A stretch of 37,492 nt of DNA from an uncultured Gammaproteobacteria bacterium (lineage in GTDB: Bacteria > Pseudomonadota > Gammaproteobacteria > UBA4575), in the NCBI GenBank assembly GCA_937922735.1, contig CALAJL010000060.1, positions 1-37,492 on the forward strand, given 5' to 3'. This document shows positions 28,175 through 36,784 of this stretch, in pieces. How positions within the stretch are numbered: the stretch's first letter is position 1; each line of letters begins with the position of its first letter. Below the pieces are notes generated by a model. The model had not been told where the DNA came from. It was given only the letters and a program-made list of their open reading frames with translations, and made no database searches. A program made the translations under genes and the position numbers.

Positions 28175-29401
28175 ATGCGTATGCAATGTAAGGAATGTAA
28201 CAAAGAGCTTGTAAACCAAATAGACAATACGCACTTGTATGACTGTTGTGGTTTAACGTTGCAAGAATATGCATTACGCCACCATCTACCTTTAGATCTG
28301 TTGCTGAACTCAGACCAGATTAATCAGCGCGATGATATTACTAACTATATAAAACCAACTCAGACATCTACTCAACAAGTTCAAGATATTCTTGCCGGTC
28401 TTTATATGGCAAATGCTATAAGGCAAGATGGTGATTTCACAGTTATCACGCTAGGTATTCGTAGATTAGAACAATTGCTCTGGTATCAACAATCTTTACA
28501 AGTAGTTGGTTTTCAGTTTAAGCAAGAATATTTTTACGAGAATAATAGCCATCGAGTAGTGGCAAAAAATTCCATTAAAGTCCCATCATCTTATTTGCCT
28601 CCTCGTATTGTTAATAGCTCAGATGAGTCGTTTCTACAACAAATTGCAGTATTGATTGGGCATATTGGTGAAATGCATAGTGGTTATTTGTTTCTAGACT
28701 TTCCTGGTGCGGAAGATGCAAATCGTGTCGAGAGTGAATTAGCTAAAAAACATCAAATTCGTTTTACAGAACTTGATGCATCGGAACATGAAAAAGGCCA
28801 GTTAATGAGGTGTGAAACACTTGAAGACACCTCACGATTAATCAGTCTCCTGTCTCGTTATTTGCAAGAAATACCAAATGCTTGTGAAAGGTTTTTTGAT
28901 CAACATGAGCAAGCGACTGTGGTTAAAGAATTGGTTTTTGATTCTGCACATTTCATAACTGACCATCCAGATAAGTGTGTAAATCTGCATGGCGGTAGAT
29001 ATGCCATGAATGTCAAAGTAAAAGATTATATTGATCCTTTAACAGGATTTGTTTTGGACTATGGGTATTTGAAACGCATCGCAAAACAAAAAATAGTAGA
29101 TGAATTGGACCACCACAACCTAAATTATGTTACTGCTGAATTATCATGGCGTTCTAGTACAGAGTTGTTGAATATATTCATTTGGGAGAAATTGATAGAA
29201 TATCTTCCTGGTTTAACTGAACTGCAGATATATGAAACAAGTCAATCACATTGTACGTTTGTTGGACCAAGTTTGGATGAATTACAAAAGAAAGGTAAAA
29301 GCAGTTTATTGAGATATTTTGTCTCGGACGAATTAGGTAAGTCGCAACTACGTAATCTGTTAAGCCAAAGTTCTCTGCGCAGGCTCAAAGTTATTGGTTG
29401 A
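28175..29401 (+). CDS. 6-pyruvoyl-tetrahydropterin synthase / QueD (COG0720)-like protein with N-terminal extension containing a CxxC motif
   Basis: C-terminal LVFDSAHFITDHPDKCVNLHGGRYAMNVKVKDYIDPLTGFVLDYGYLK...LDHHNLN resembles PTPS; N-terminal CKECNKEL...CCGLTLQEYALRHHLPLDLLL. Confidence 0.85.
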   Translation: MRMQCKECNKELVNQIDNTHLYDCCGLTLQEYALRHHLPLDLLLNSDQINQRDDITNYIKPTQTSTQQVQDILAGLYMANAIRQDGDFTVITLGIRRLEQLLWYQQSLQVVGFQFKQEYFYENNSHRVVAKNSIKVPSSYLPPRIVNSSDESFLQQIAVLIGHIGEMHSGYLFLDFPGAEDANRVESELAKKHQIRFTELDASEHEKGQLMRCETLEDTSRLISLLSRYLQEIPNACERFFDQHEQATVVKELVFDSAHFITDHPDKCVNLHGGRYAMNVKVKDYIDPLTGFVLDYGYLKRIAKQKIVDELDHHNLNYVTAELSWRSSTELLNIFIWEKLIEYLPGLTELQIYETSQSHCTFVGPSLDELQKKGKSSLLRYFVSDELGKSQLRNLLSQSSLRRLKVIG

Positions 29402-30098
29402 GTTGTAGGATATCATTAGGTTCAATACTTTGTTTATGCAGGGAAGTTGATATAAGTGCGCCAGCGCAACCAATTGATTTCAAGCTTTCCATTTCACTTA
29501 TATTTCTAATACCTCCACCATAGAAGATATTAAAATTATTAATTAATTCTATTTTATTAAGGTCAGACGGAAATTGAAAACCTTGTTCTGAGCCAACACT
29601 ATGAAGGTTTAGTATGATTACATCCTTGGGCCATTGTTCTTTGTACTGTAATAGTTCTTGTAAGCCTATTAAGTGATCAGATTTATAATCCAAAGATAAG
29701 ATAAAATTATGATTATGATACTGCTTAAGCGTAGAAGAAAAAGCATCTATCGAGGGTAATGATTCAGAAGACAATATGATGCGTAAATTCTCTAGCTTGG
29801 ATCTATTTAAATAATGTTTAATTAATAAAAAACCAGTATCTAACCAAAATTCTACATCTGGAAAGGTGTGGCAAATAGATTCTATGGTATTAATGTGATT
29901 GTCTAGATGTTCTAGAGCATCTAAGTCAGCAATATAGAATGATTTAAAATCAAATACTTTTAATAAACCATTAATGACCTCAAGAGGATGAGAAGAGATG
30001 CAAATATTGGAGGATATTGGCTGATATTGATCTCGTTTTCCTTGTATAGCGTGGACAACGATGCCTTGGCTTAAATCAAGTACAGGAATAGTTAACAT
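29391..30098 (-). CDS. HisA/HisF-related TIM-barrel protein (H4MPT/methylofuran cluster)
   Basis: MLTIPVLDLSQGIVVHAIQGKRDQYQPI, FYIADLDALEHLDNHINTI, FNIFYGGGIRNISEMESLKSIGCAGALISTSLH; start trimmed from 30149 to 30098. Confidence 0.87.
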   Translation of the reverse strand: MLTIPVLDLSQGIVVHAIQGKRDQYQPISSNICISSHPLEVINGLLKVFDFKSFYIADLDALEHLDNHINTIESICHTFPDVEFWLDTGFLLIKHYLNRSKLENLRIILSSESLPSIDAFSSTLKQYHNHNFILSLDYKSDHLIGLQELLQYKEQWPKDVIILNLHSVGSEQGFQFPSDLNKIELINNFNIFYGGGIRNISEMESLKSIGCAGALISTSLHKQSIEPNDILQLNQ

Positions 30099-30108
30099 TA
30101 CTAATAAT

Positions 30109-31104
30109 ATGAATATATTGATTTTTGAGTATATCACTGGTGGTGGCATGGTGGGGCAGTCATTACCTGCAGCGCTTGTGAAGGAAGGAGAAGTGATGCT
30201 AAAGGCTATTGCATGTGATTTTTCAGATATAAGTGATGTCCAAGTGAGTATTTTACGTGATTATAGATTGTTGTCGTCTGATCGGGATATGGTTGAATAT
30301 GTAGTTACAGAGGAGCGTAATTACAGGGATATTATTGAGTCTATTGAAGAGGAAATTGATGCTTTAATAATAATTGCGCCAGAATGTAACGGCGTATTAG
30401 AAAATCTATGCAATGAATATTCAGATCGAAATTTCATATTATTAAATAGCGCAACGGAGAGTGTTGAGTTAACCAGTGATAAATTAAAAACGCATGCATA
30501 TTTATCTGAGAACAATATTGCTCAGATTCCAACTTTTGAGATCCATGATATTGATTGTATTGAGTCAGAAAAAATTATTGTCAAACCCGTTGATGGTGTA
30601 GGTTGTGAAAATATATACCTTGCAACTAAAAAAACTAATTTTGATAAGTTATTGAGTTCAGCTGAAGAATATAACTATATTGTACAACCTTATATACAGG
30701 GTAAAAATGCAAGTTTATCTTTATTGTGTTGGGATGGCGAATGCAGAATATTGTCTGCAAATGCTCAGACTATAAATGTAAATGACGAGTGTCTGAGTTT
30801 ACAAGGGTGTGTCGTTAATGCATTAGAACGTGATGAATTTTTACAATTTAGCATGAATTTAATTAAAGCTATTCCTGGCTTAAAAGGGTATGTAGGAATA
30901 GATATCATTATTACGGAAGACGAAATATTGTTAGTGGAAATCAATCCAAGGTTAACAACTTCCTATGCAGGATTGAAGTCAGCTTGTGGATTAAATGTAG
31001 CAGAATTGATTCTAAAAACATTTGTTAATCAGCGTTTGCCAAGCTTTATAATTCCACAAGGCACAAGCGTTGTAATTCATACTGGGGCTGAATATGCAGC
31101 CTAA
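30109..31104 (+). CDS. ATP-grasp protein, MfnD/orfY-like
   Basis: MNILIFEYITGGGMVGQSLPAALVKEGEVMLKA, KPVDGVGCENI, GYVGIDIIITEDEILLVEINPRLTTSYAGL; start trimmed from 30061 to 30109. Confidence 0.87.
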   Translation: MNILIFEYITGGGMVGQSLPAALVKEGEVMLKAIACDFSDISDVQVSILRDYRLLSSDRDMVEYVVTEERNYRDIIESIEEEIDALIIIAPECNGVLENLCNEYSDRNFILLNSATESVELTSDKLKTHAYLSENNIAQIPTFEIHDIDCIESEKIIVKPVDGVGCENIYLATKKTNFDKLLSSAEEYNYIVQPYIQGKNASLSLLCWDGECRILSANAQTINVNDECLSLQGCVVNALERDEFLQFSMNLIKAIPGLKGYVGIDIIITEDEILLVEINPRLTTSYAGLKSACGLNVAELILKTFVNQRLPSFIIPQGTSVVIHTGAEYAA

Positions 31105-32155
31105 AGCAATTGGTTGGGATATTGGTGGGGCGCATGTAAAGATTGCAATACATGATGGGAAACACATTACACAAATCTATCAATTTGAATGCCCACTTTG
31201 GAAAGGGATCGATGAATTAAGTTCATGTATTCATGAAGTCAAAAATTTAATTAATGTGTTGGACTATACGCATGCGGTCACGATGACAGGTGAATTAGTA
31301 GATCATTTTGAAAATAGAGAGCAAGGTGTTCGTGCGATTATTTCTGAAATCTCGACGAGATTAAGTAAAGCTGATATTAAGTTTTATGCAGGAAGTATAG
31401 GGTTTGTCGGTTTAGAATCAGCGATTGCAGAGCATAGTAATATCGCTTCTGCAAATTGGTTGGCGAGTGCACATTATACTGCGATGAAAATGGAAGATGC
31501 ATATTTCATTGATATAGGAAGTACAACAACAGATATCGTAGAAGTGCGCGATCATAGAGTGCTAAATAGCGGTATTACGGATGAGCAAAGGCTAATCGCT
31601 AAAGAATTAGTATATTGTGGGGTAGTTAGAACTCCTATTTTTGCAATTTGTAATTCTGCACAAGTCGGTGACAAAAATGTACCAATAATAAATGAATACT
31701 TTGCAAATACTGCAGATGTCTATCGGTTAACAGATGAGTTACCAGGGCATGCAGATCTTGGGAATACACTTGATGGGCGCAATAAAGATAAAATTAATAG
31801 TGCAAAACGACTTGCACGTATGTTTGCAAATGATTTCAAGAAGGAAGATATTTCTAAATGGGAAAAAGTGGCCATGCAAGTACGCACACATCAAGTTCAA
31901 ATGCTAAAAGATGCTTGTCGGCATCAATTTATGAATAAAAAAGTGCCATTAACTACTCCAATGGTAGGCGCTGGAGTTGGGCGTTTTCTAATCAAAGACC
32001 TGGCGCATCAACTGGGTAGGCAATATATAGATTTTGATGAATTGTTTGCTAAAAGTGCAATTGATACTGAATTTGAAATTGGTGATTGTGCGCCTGCCGC
32101 TGCGGTAGCATGTTTATTACTAAACGCTCAAAACAAACCGGATAAATTTGCGTGA
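31094..32155 (+). CDS. Hydantoinase/oxoprolinase-like H4MPT-linked C1 transfer pathway protein (MfnF-like)
   Basis: AIGWDIGGAHVKIA, FIDIGSTTTDIVEV, ARMFANDF, MVGAGVGRFLIKDLA, CAPAAAVACLL. Confidence 0.88.
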   Translation: MQPKAIGWDIGGAHVKIAIHDGKHITQIYQFECPLWKGIDELSSCIHEVKNLINVLDYTHAVTMTGELVDHFENREQGVRAIISEISTRLSKADIKFYAGSIGFVGLESAIAEHSNIASANWLASAHYTAMKMEDAYFIDIGSTTTDIVEVRDHRVLNSGITDEQRLIAKELVYCGVVRTPIFAICNSAQVGDKNVPIINEYFANTADVYRLTDELPGHADLGNTLDGRNKDKINSAKRLARMFANDFKKEDISKWEKVAMQVRTHQVQMLKDACRHQFMNKKVPLTTPMVGAGVGRFLIKDLAHQLGRQYIDFDELFAKSAIDTEFEIGDCAPAAAVACLLLNAQNKPDKFA

Positions 32156-33549
32156 GTGACTTCTTAATTGCCGATATACCGTACTCCACTGATAGTAGTG
32201 TGTTATTTGATAAATTTGCAGATGAGCCATGGTCTGTTTTTTTAGACAGTAATCAACCCAATGCTATACATGGACGCTATGACATTATCAGTTCAAGGCC
32301 TAAGGTTTGTATAACCAGTAAAAATAATCGAAACAGTATAGATTCTTTTACTGAATCATTATCGATCCCTGGAGATCCATTCTCGATTCTAAAAGAATAT
32401 ATGCAACCGAATGAAATAGCAGAAACTGATCTGAAGCTTCCTTTCCTGGGTGGTGCGATCGGCTATTTCAGTTATGACTTAGGCCGGTCTATAGAAAAAA
32501 TTCCAGATTTATCAGAGAATGACTTAGACCTTCCTGACCTTAAAATTGGTATTTATTCATGGGCACTCATAGTTGATCATCGGAAGAAGGTATCGGTGCT
32601 TGTGGGCAATAAAAATGATTTACGTACAAGGCGAGAGTGGAATGATTTAGTAAGTCTCATTACAGATAAAAGTCCACTCAAAAAGCGCAAAAAATTTAAT
32701 GTTTTGAGTGAGGTTGTTTCGAATACAAGTGAAGCTAATTATGCAAGTTCATTCGCTAAAATAAAATCATATATTAGCGAGGGTGATTGTTACCAGGTCA
32801 ATCTTGCGCAGCGATTTAATGCATCAGTGCAAGGTGACCCATGGGAAGCCTATCAATTACTGCGGTCGATTAACCCATCTCCATTCAGTGCTTATCTGAA
32901 CTATAAAGATATCCAAATTCTAAGTAATTCGCCCGAACGATTTTTATCAGTTCGTGATCGAATAGTAGAAACAAAACCAATTAAAGGTACAAGGCCTAGA
33001 TCGAAGAATAATCTCGAAGATGATGCACTTATGCGGGAGTTGATTAACAGTAAAAAAGATCAGGCCGAGAATGTAATGATAGTAGATCTTCTGCGTAATG
33101 ATATAAGCAAAAACTGTTCACTAGGTTCAGTTAAAGTGCCTAAGTTGTTTGATATTGAAAGTTATCCCAATGTTCATCATATGGTCAGTACGATTACAGG
33201 AAAGTTACGTAAAAATCGAACTTCAATCGATTTATTGCGGGGTAGTTTTCCTGGTGGATCTATCACCGGTGCACCAAAGCTGCGATCTATGGAAATAATA
33301 GAAGAATTAGAGCCGCATCGACGTGGTATATACTGTGGATCGATAGGCTACATAAGTAATGATGGCAATATGGATACGAATATAGCAATACGCACTATCT
33401 TACATAAAAATAAAAAAATGTATTTCTATGCAGGTGGCGGTATCGTGTATGACTCTGATGTGCATGCAGAATATCAAGAAACATTTGATAAAGCTGCGGC
33501 GATGATGCAAGTGCTTAATCAAGGTAACCAATATGCAGAAGGACAGTAG
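32152..33549 (+). CDS. pabB: Aminodeoxychorismate synthase component I
   Basis: Chorismate-binding fold with PIKGTRPR (PabB-type Lys), NVMIVDLLRNDISK, GSFPGGSITGAPKLRSMEIIEELEP, DTNIAIRT; GTG start overlapping the upstream stop (GTGA). Confidence 0.93.
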   Translation: MSDFLIADIPYSTDSSVLFDKFADEPWSVFLDSNQPNAIHGRYDIISSRPKVCITSKNNRNSIDSFTESLSIPGDPFSILKEYMQPNEIAETDLKLPFLGGAIGYFSYDLGRSIEKIPDLSENDLDLPDLKIGIYSWALIVDHRKKVSVLVGNKNDLRTRREWNDLVSLITDKSPLKKRKKFNVLSEVVSNTSEANYASSFAKIKSYISEGDCYQVNLAQRFNASVQGDPWEAYQLLRSINPSPFSAYLNYKDIQILSNSPERFLSVRDRIVETKPIKGTRPRSKNNLEDDALMRELINSKKDQAENVMIVDLLRNDISKNCSLGSVKVPKLFDIESYPNVHHMVSTITGKLRKNRTSIDLLRGSFPGGSITGAPKLRSMEIIEELEPHRRGIYCGSIGYISNDGNMDTNIAIRTILHKNKKMYFYAGGGIVYDSDVHAEYQETFDKAAAMMQVLNQGNQYAEGQ

Positions 33550-34147
33550 TGTATGTCCCGACGCTTGGGCAATAAAAATAGGTGGAAGTCTATATAACAG
33601 CAAGTACCTCGTCGAGTGTCTAGAAGTTATAAAAAAGTGCTCTGACAAGAATATTGTTATTATTCCTGGAGGAGGGCCCTTTGCTGATCAAGTCAGGTTG
33701 GCAGATAAGAAATTTAGTATAAAACCATATTATTCACATCAGATGGCCGTATTAGGCATGCAACAATTTGGGTATCTACTAGCTTCCAGGTGTACTGAGA
33801 TGGTCTTAGCCAATTCCACAGAAAAAATAAATCAAGCTTGGGGTGTATCAAAAGCAGTCATATGGGAACCATATGAGATGGTTCGGGACCAATGTAGACT
33901 AGATCAAACCTGGGAGGTGACATCTGATAGTCTTGCAGCCTGGTTAGCAAATGTTTTAAATATAAGAAATTTATTATTAATTAAGTCTTCTAAAATAGTG
34001 CTAGAAACAACCAATCTAGATGAGCTTGCGCGGTCTAGATGTATCGACATAGGTTTGCAAAAATTAGTGGATCTTTATCAGATCAACACGCAGGTTCTAC
34101 ACAAATCTAAATCAACAAATTTGTCTCAATTATTGAACTCAAATTAG
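33533..34147 (+). CDS. Amino acid kinase family protein (MfnE-like)
   Basis: AIKIGGSLYNSKYLVECLE, VIIPGGGPFADQVR, VTSDSLAAWLANVL. Confidence 0.85.
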   Translation: MQKDSSVCPDAWAIKIGGSLYNSKYLVECLEVIKKCSDKNIVIIPGGGPFADQVRLADKKFSIKPYYSHQMAVLGMQQFGYLLASRCTEMVLANSTEKINQAWGVSKAVIWEPYEMVRDQCRLDQTWEVTSDSLAAWLANVLNIRNLLLIKSSKIVLETTNLDELARSRCIDIGLQKLVDLYQINTQVLHKSKSTNLSQLLNSN

Positions 34148-34180
34148 TACCTTCTAAATAGCTAATAAGAAAAAATATAT

Positions 34181-36676
34181 ATGTTTAAGAATATAGTAAA
34201 TCTGCTGGCAGATGTCGTTATACGTAAACCAGTTGTTGTTCTAGTGATTATGTTTTCAATAATTACATTATGTAGCCTCTATATAAAAGATCTAAATATC
34301 GATGCATCACCAGATTCGTTAATGTTAGAGAGTGATCCTGATCTTAAATATTATCGTGAAGTGCATCGATATTATGGTACAGATGAATATGTCATTGTTG
34401 GTTTTAAACCTAATAAGGGCATGTTAGAAGAAAGTACTATTCAATATATTGAAGACCTTTCAAATCAATTTAAGAAAATAAATGGAATATCAGGAGTCAC
34501 CTCTCTTAGTAATGTGCCACTTTTATTGCAATTAATAGAAGATGAGAAAACAGGTCAAACTAATTTCTCTAACTTGTTGACGCCAGGTGTTGATATTGAA
34601 AAGGCAGAACAAGAATTTACTACAAGTCCAATTTACGTTGATAATTTAATTAGTAAAGATTTGACTACTACCGCAATAAAAGTCGATATCAAGAAAAACA
34701 CAAAACTTATCGACTTGATTGAGCAGAAATATAGCTTATTAGCCGAGCAAGAATCAGATCCTCAGAATATAGCTATATTGACTCAACTGGAAGATCTTCG
34801 CACAACAATTATTTTTGAGCGACAGGTTATTAACCAACGTTATAAAGAAGTATTGGACTCTGTACGATCAATTCTTGTTAATGAGGCAACACAAGGTACG
34901 TTTTATTTAGCAGGTGCACCATTAATTGGTAATGATATGAAAGAGTATGTTGTTAAAGACATACGTACTTTTGGTGTTGGCATCATAGCGATAATGATAG
35001 TTGTACTATTTTTATTTTTTAGAAGGCCTGCGTGGATATTTTTAGCATTAATATGCGCAGTATTAAATGTGATATTTGTAGCTGGTTTGGCAGCGTTGTT
35101 GGACTTTCAGTTAACTATTATTTCGTCTAATTTTGTTGCGTTGCTTATAATTTTCTCTGTTACATTGTCTATACACGTCATCATTCGTTATCAAGAAATT
35201 CAAGCATTACATCCTAATGATAGTGTTGAAGATGAATTGAAAATCACATTATCACAAATCGTGACACCCTGTTCATATATGGTCTTAACATCGGCAATTG
35301 CGTTCCTATCATTGGTTGTAAGTGATATTAATCCGGTAATTACTTTTGGCTACATAATGATACTAGGACTATTTTGCGCGTTTCTTTTGACTTTTACTGT
35401 ATTGCCAGCATTAATCAAACTTATTAAGCCAAAATCTAGGCAGCATGAAACAGATAAATCAGCTGATTTCTTGGAAAACGTACTAGAGGTGATTGTTAAA
35501 CACAAAAAAATGACACTGGGAATATTAGTTGGGATGTTTGCATTGAATATTTTAGGTATTAGTCAGATTACTGTAGAGAATCGCTTTATCGATTATTTCA
35601 AGAAATCGACTGATATTTATCAAGGGTTAGAGCTGGTCGACCAAGATTTGGGTGGCACAGTACCATTAGAAATTATGTTAGAAGCAGGAGCCAATGCAGA
35701 AGATGAAAGTGACATAGATGATGCGGGTGAAGATGAGGAGTTTGATGATTATTTGTCTGAGTTAGAAGAAACTCAAGATGATTTCACAGCGAAAAGTTAT
35801 TGGTATAACCGCAGCGGTATAAAGAAAATAAATAAAATTCACAATTACTTAGAAGATCTTCCTCAAATTGGCAAAGTGTTGTCATTATCTAGCACAGAAG
35901 AAGTTTTTAGAACGATTAATAAAGGTGAGCCATTAGAAGATTTTCATTTGTCACTTGTTTATTCAAAAGTTCCACAGAACATCAAAGATGTATTAATTTC
36001 ACCATACGTTTCAAGTGATGGTAGTCAAGCGCGAGTATTGGCCCGAATAAAAGATTCAGATCATACTTTGATACGTAATGATCTATTAAATAAGATCAAA
36101 ACAGATTTAAATGCAGAATTTGTAAAAAATGGAGAAACGGTACGTTTAACAGGTATAAGTGTTTTATATAATAATGTTCTTCAAAGCTTATTTAAATCTC
36201 AAATATTAACGTTAGGCACGGTTTTTATTGCCATATTGATCATGCTGATTGTTTTATTCAGAAGCATCAAACTTGCAATAATCGGCACACTCCCAAATAT
36301 ATTTACTGCATTATTTATACTCGGTTGTATGGGTGTATTTGGAATACCGCTAGATATAATGACAATTACAATTGCGGCAATAACTATTGGTATTGGAGTA
36401 GACTATGCCATTCATTATATTCATCGATATAAAAAAGAATATGCACAGAGCGGAAATAATTACCAAGCTATACATAAGTCTCAAACCACGGTAGGTAAAG
36501 CACTGTATTTTACATCCATAACGATCACGTTAGGTTTTGTGGTGTTGATTCTCTCTAACTTTGTGCCATCAATTTATTTTGGTTTGCTTACTAGTGTAGC
36601 CATGTTGGTGTCTTTGTTTGCAACCTTCAGTATCATTCCTTTGCTGCTATCGGTTATGAAGCCACTTAAAGTGTAA
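34181..36676 (+). CDS. MMPL/RND superfamily exporter
   Basis: About 12 TMs in two halves, each with a large periplasmic loop; LNIDASPDSLMLESDPDLKYY, TITIAAITIGIGVDYAIHYIHRYKKE. Confidence 0.93.
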   Translation: MFKNIVNLLADVVIRKPVVVLVIMFSIITLCSLYIKDLNIDASPDSLMLESDPDLKYYREVHRYYGTDEYVIVGFKPNKGMLEESTIQYIEDLSNQFKKINGISGVTSLSNVPLLLQLIEDEKTGQTNFSNLLTPGVDIEKAEQEFTTSPIYVDNLISKDLTTTAIKVDIKKNTKLIDLIEQKYSLLAEQESDPQNIAILTQLEDLRTTIIFERQVINQRYKEVLDSVRSILVNEATQGTFYLAGAPLIGNDMKEYVVKDIRTFGVGIIAIMIVVLFLFFRRPAWIFLALICAVLNVIFVAGLAALLDFQLTIISSNFVALLIIFSVTLSIHVIIRYQEIQALHPNDSVEDELKITLSQIVTPCSYMVLTSAIAFLSLVVSDINPVITFGYIMILGLFCAFLLTFTVLPALIKLIKPKSRQHETDKSADFLENVLEVIVKHKKMTLGILVGMFALNILGISQITVENRFIDYFKKSTDIYQGLELVDQDLGGTVPLEIMLEAGANAEDESDIDDAGEDEEFDDYLSELEETQDDFTAKSYWYNRSGIKKINKIHNYLEDLPQIGKVLSLSSTEEVFRTINKGEPLEDFHLSLVYSKVPQNIKDVLISPYVSSDGSQARVLARIKDSDHTLIRNDLLNKIKTDLNAEFVKNGETVRLTGISVLYNNVLQSLFKSQILTLGTVFIAILIMLIVLFRSIKLAIIGTLPNIFTALFILGCMGVFGIPLDIMTITIAAITIGIGVDYAIHYIHRYKKEYAQSGNNYQAIHKSQTTVGKALYFTSITITLGFVVLILSNFVPSIYFGLLTSVAMLVSLFATFSIIPLLLSVMKPLKV

Positions 36677-36742
36677 AACATTAAGGTATAAACCTTATAT
36701 AAGATGATAATTAAATCTATTTGTCATGTTTAATGATTTCAA

Positions 36743-36784
36743 TTATTAGATAATAAAAATGACTGATCTACTTTATTAGATAAT
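36743..36784 (+). repeat. Direct repeat TTATTAGATAAT x2, 30-bp period
   Basis: Identical 12-mers at 36743-36754 and 36773-36784 in the AT-rich gap after the MMPL gene. Confidence 0.55.

Noticed and set aside
30061-30149. Track starts at 30061 (plus) and 30149 (minus) for the divergent pair
   Set aside because: The extra N-terminal residues are antisense to the conserved start of the partner protein; family-typical starts are MNILIFEYITGGG (30109) and MLTIPVLDL (30098).
33400-33648. 82-aa minus-strand ORF over the pabB/kinase junction
   Set aside because: Antisense to two well-supported genes.
36682-36697. TAAGGT-ATAA-ACCTTA hairpin after the MMPL gene as a terminator
   Set aside because: Short 6-bp stem with no U-tract; insufficient for an intrinsic terminator call.
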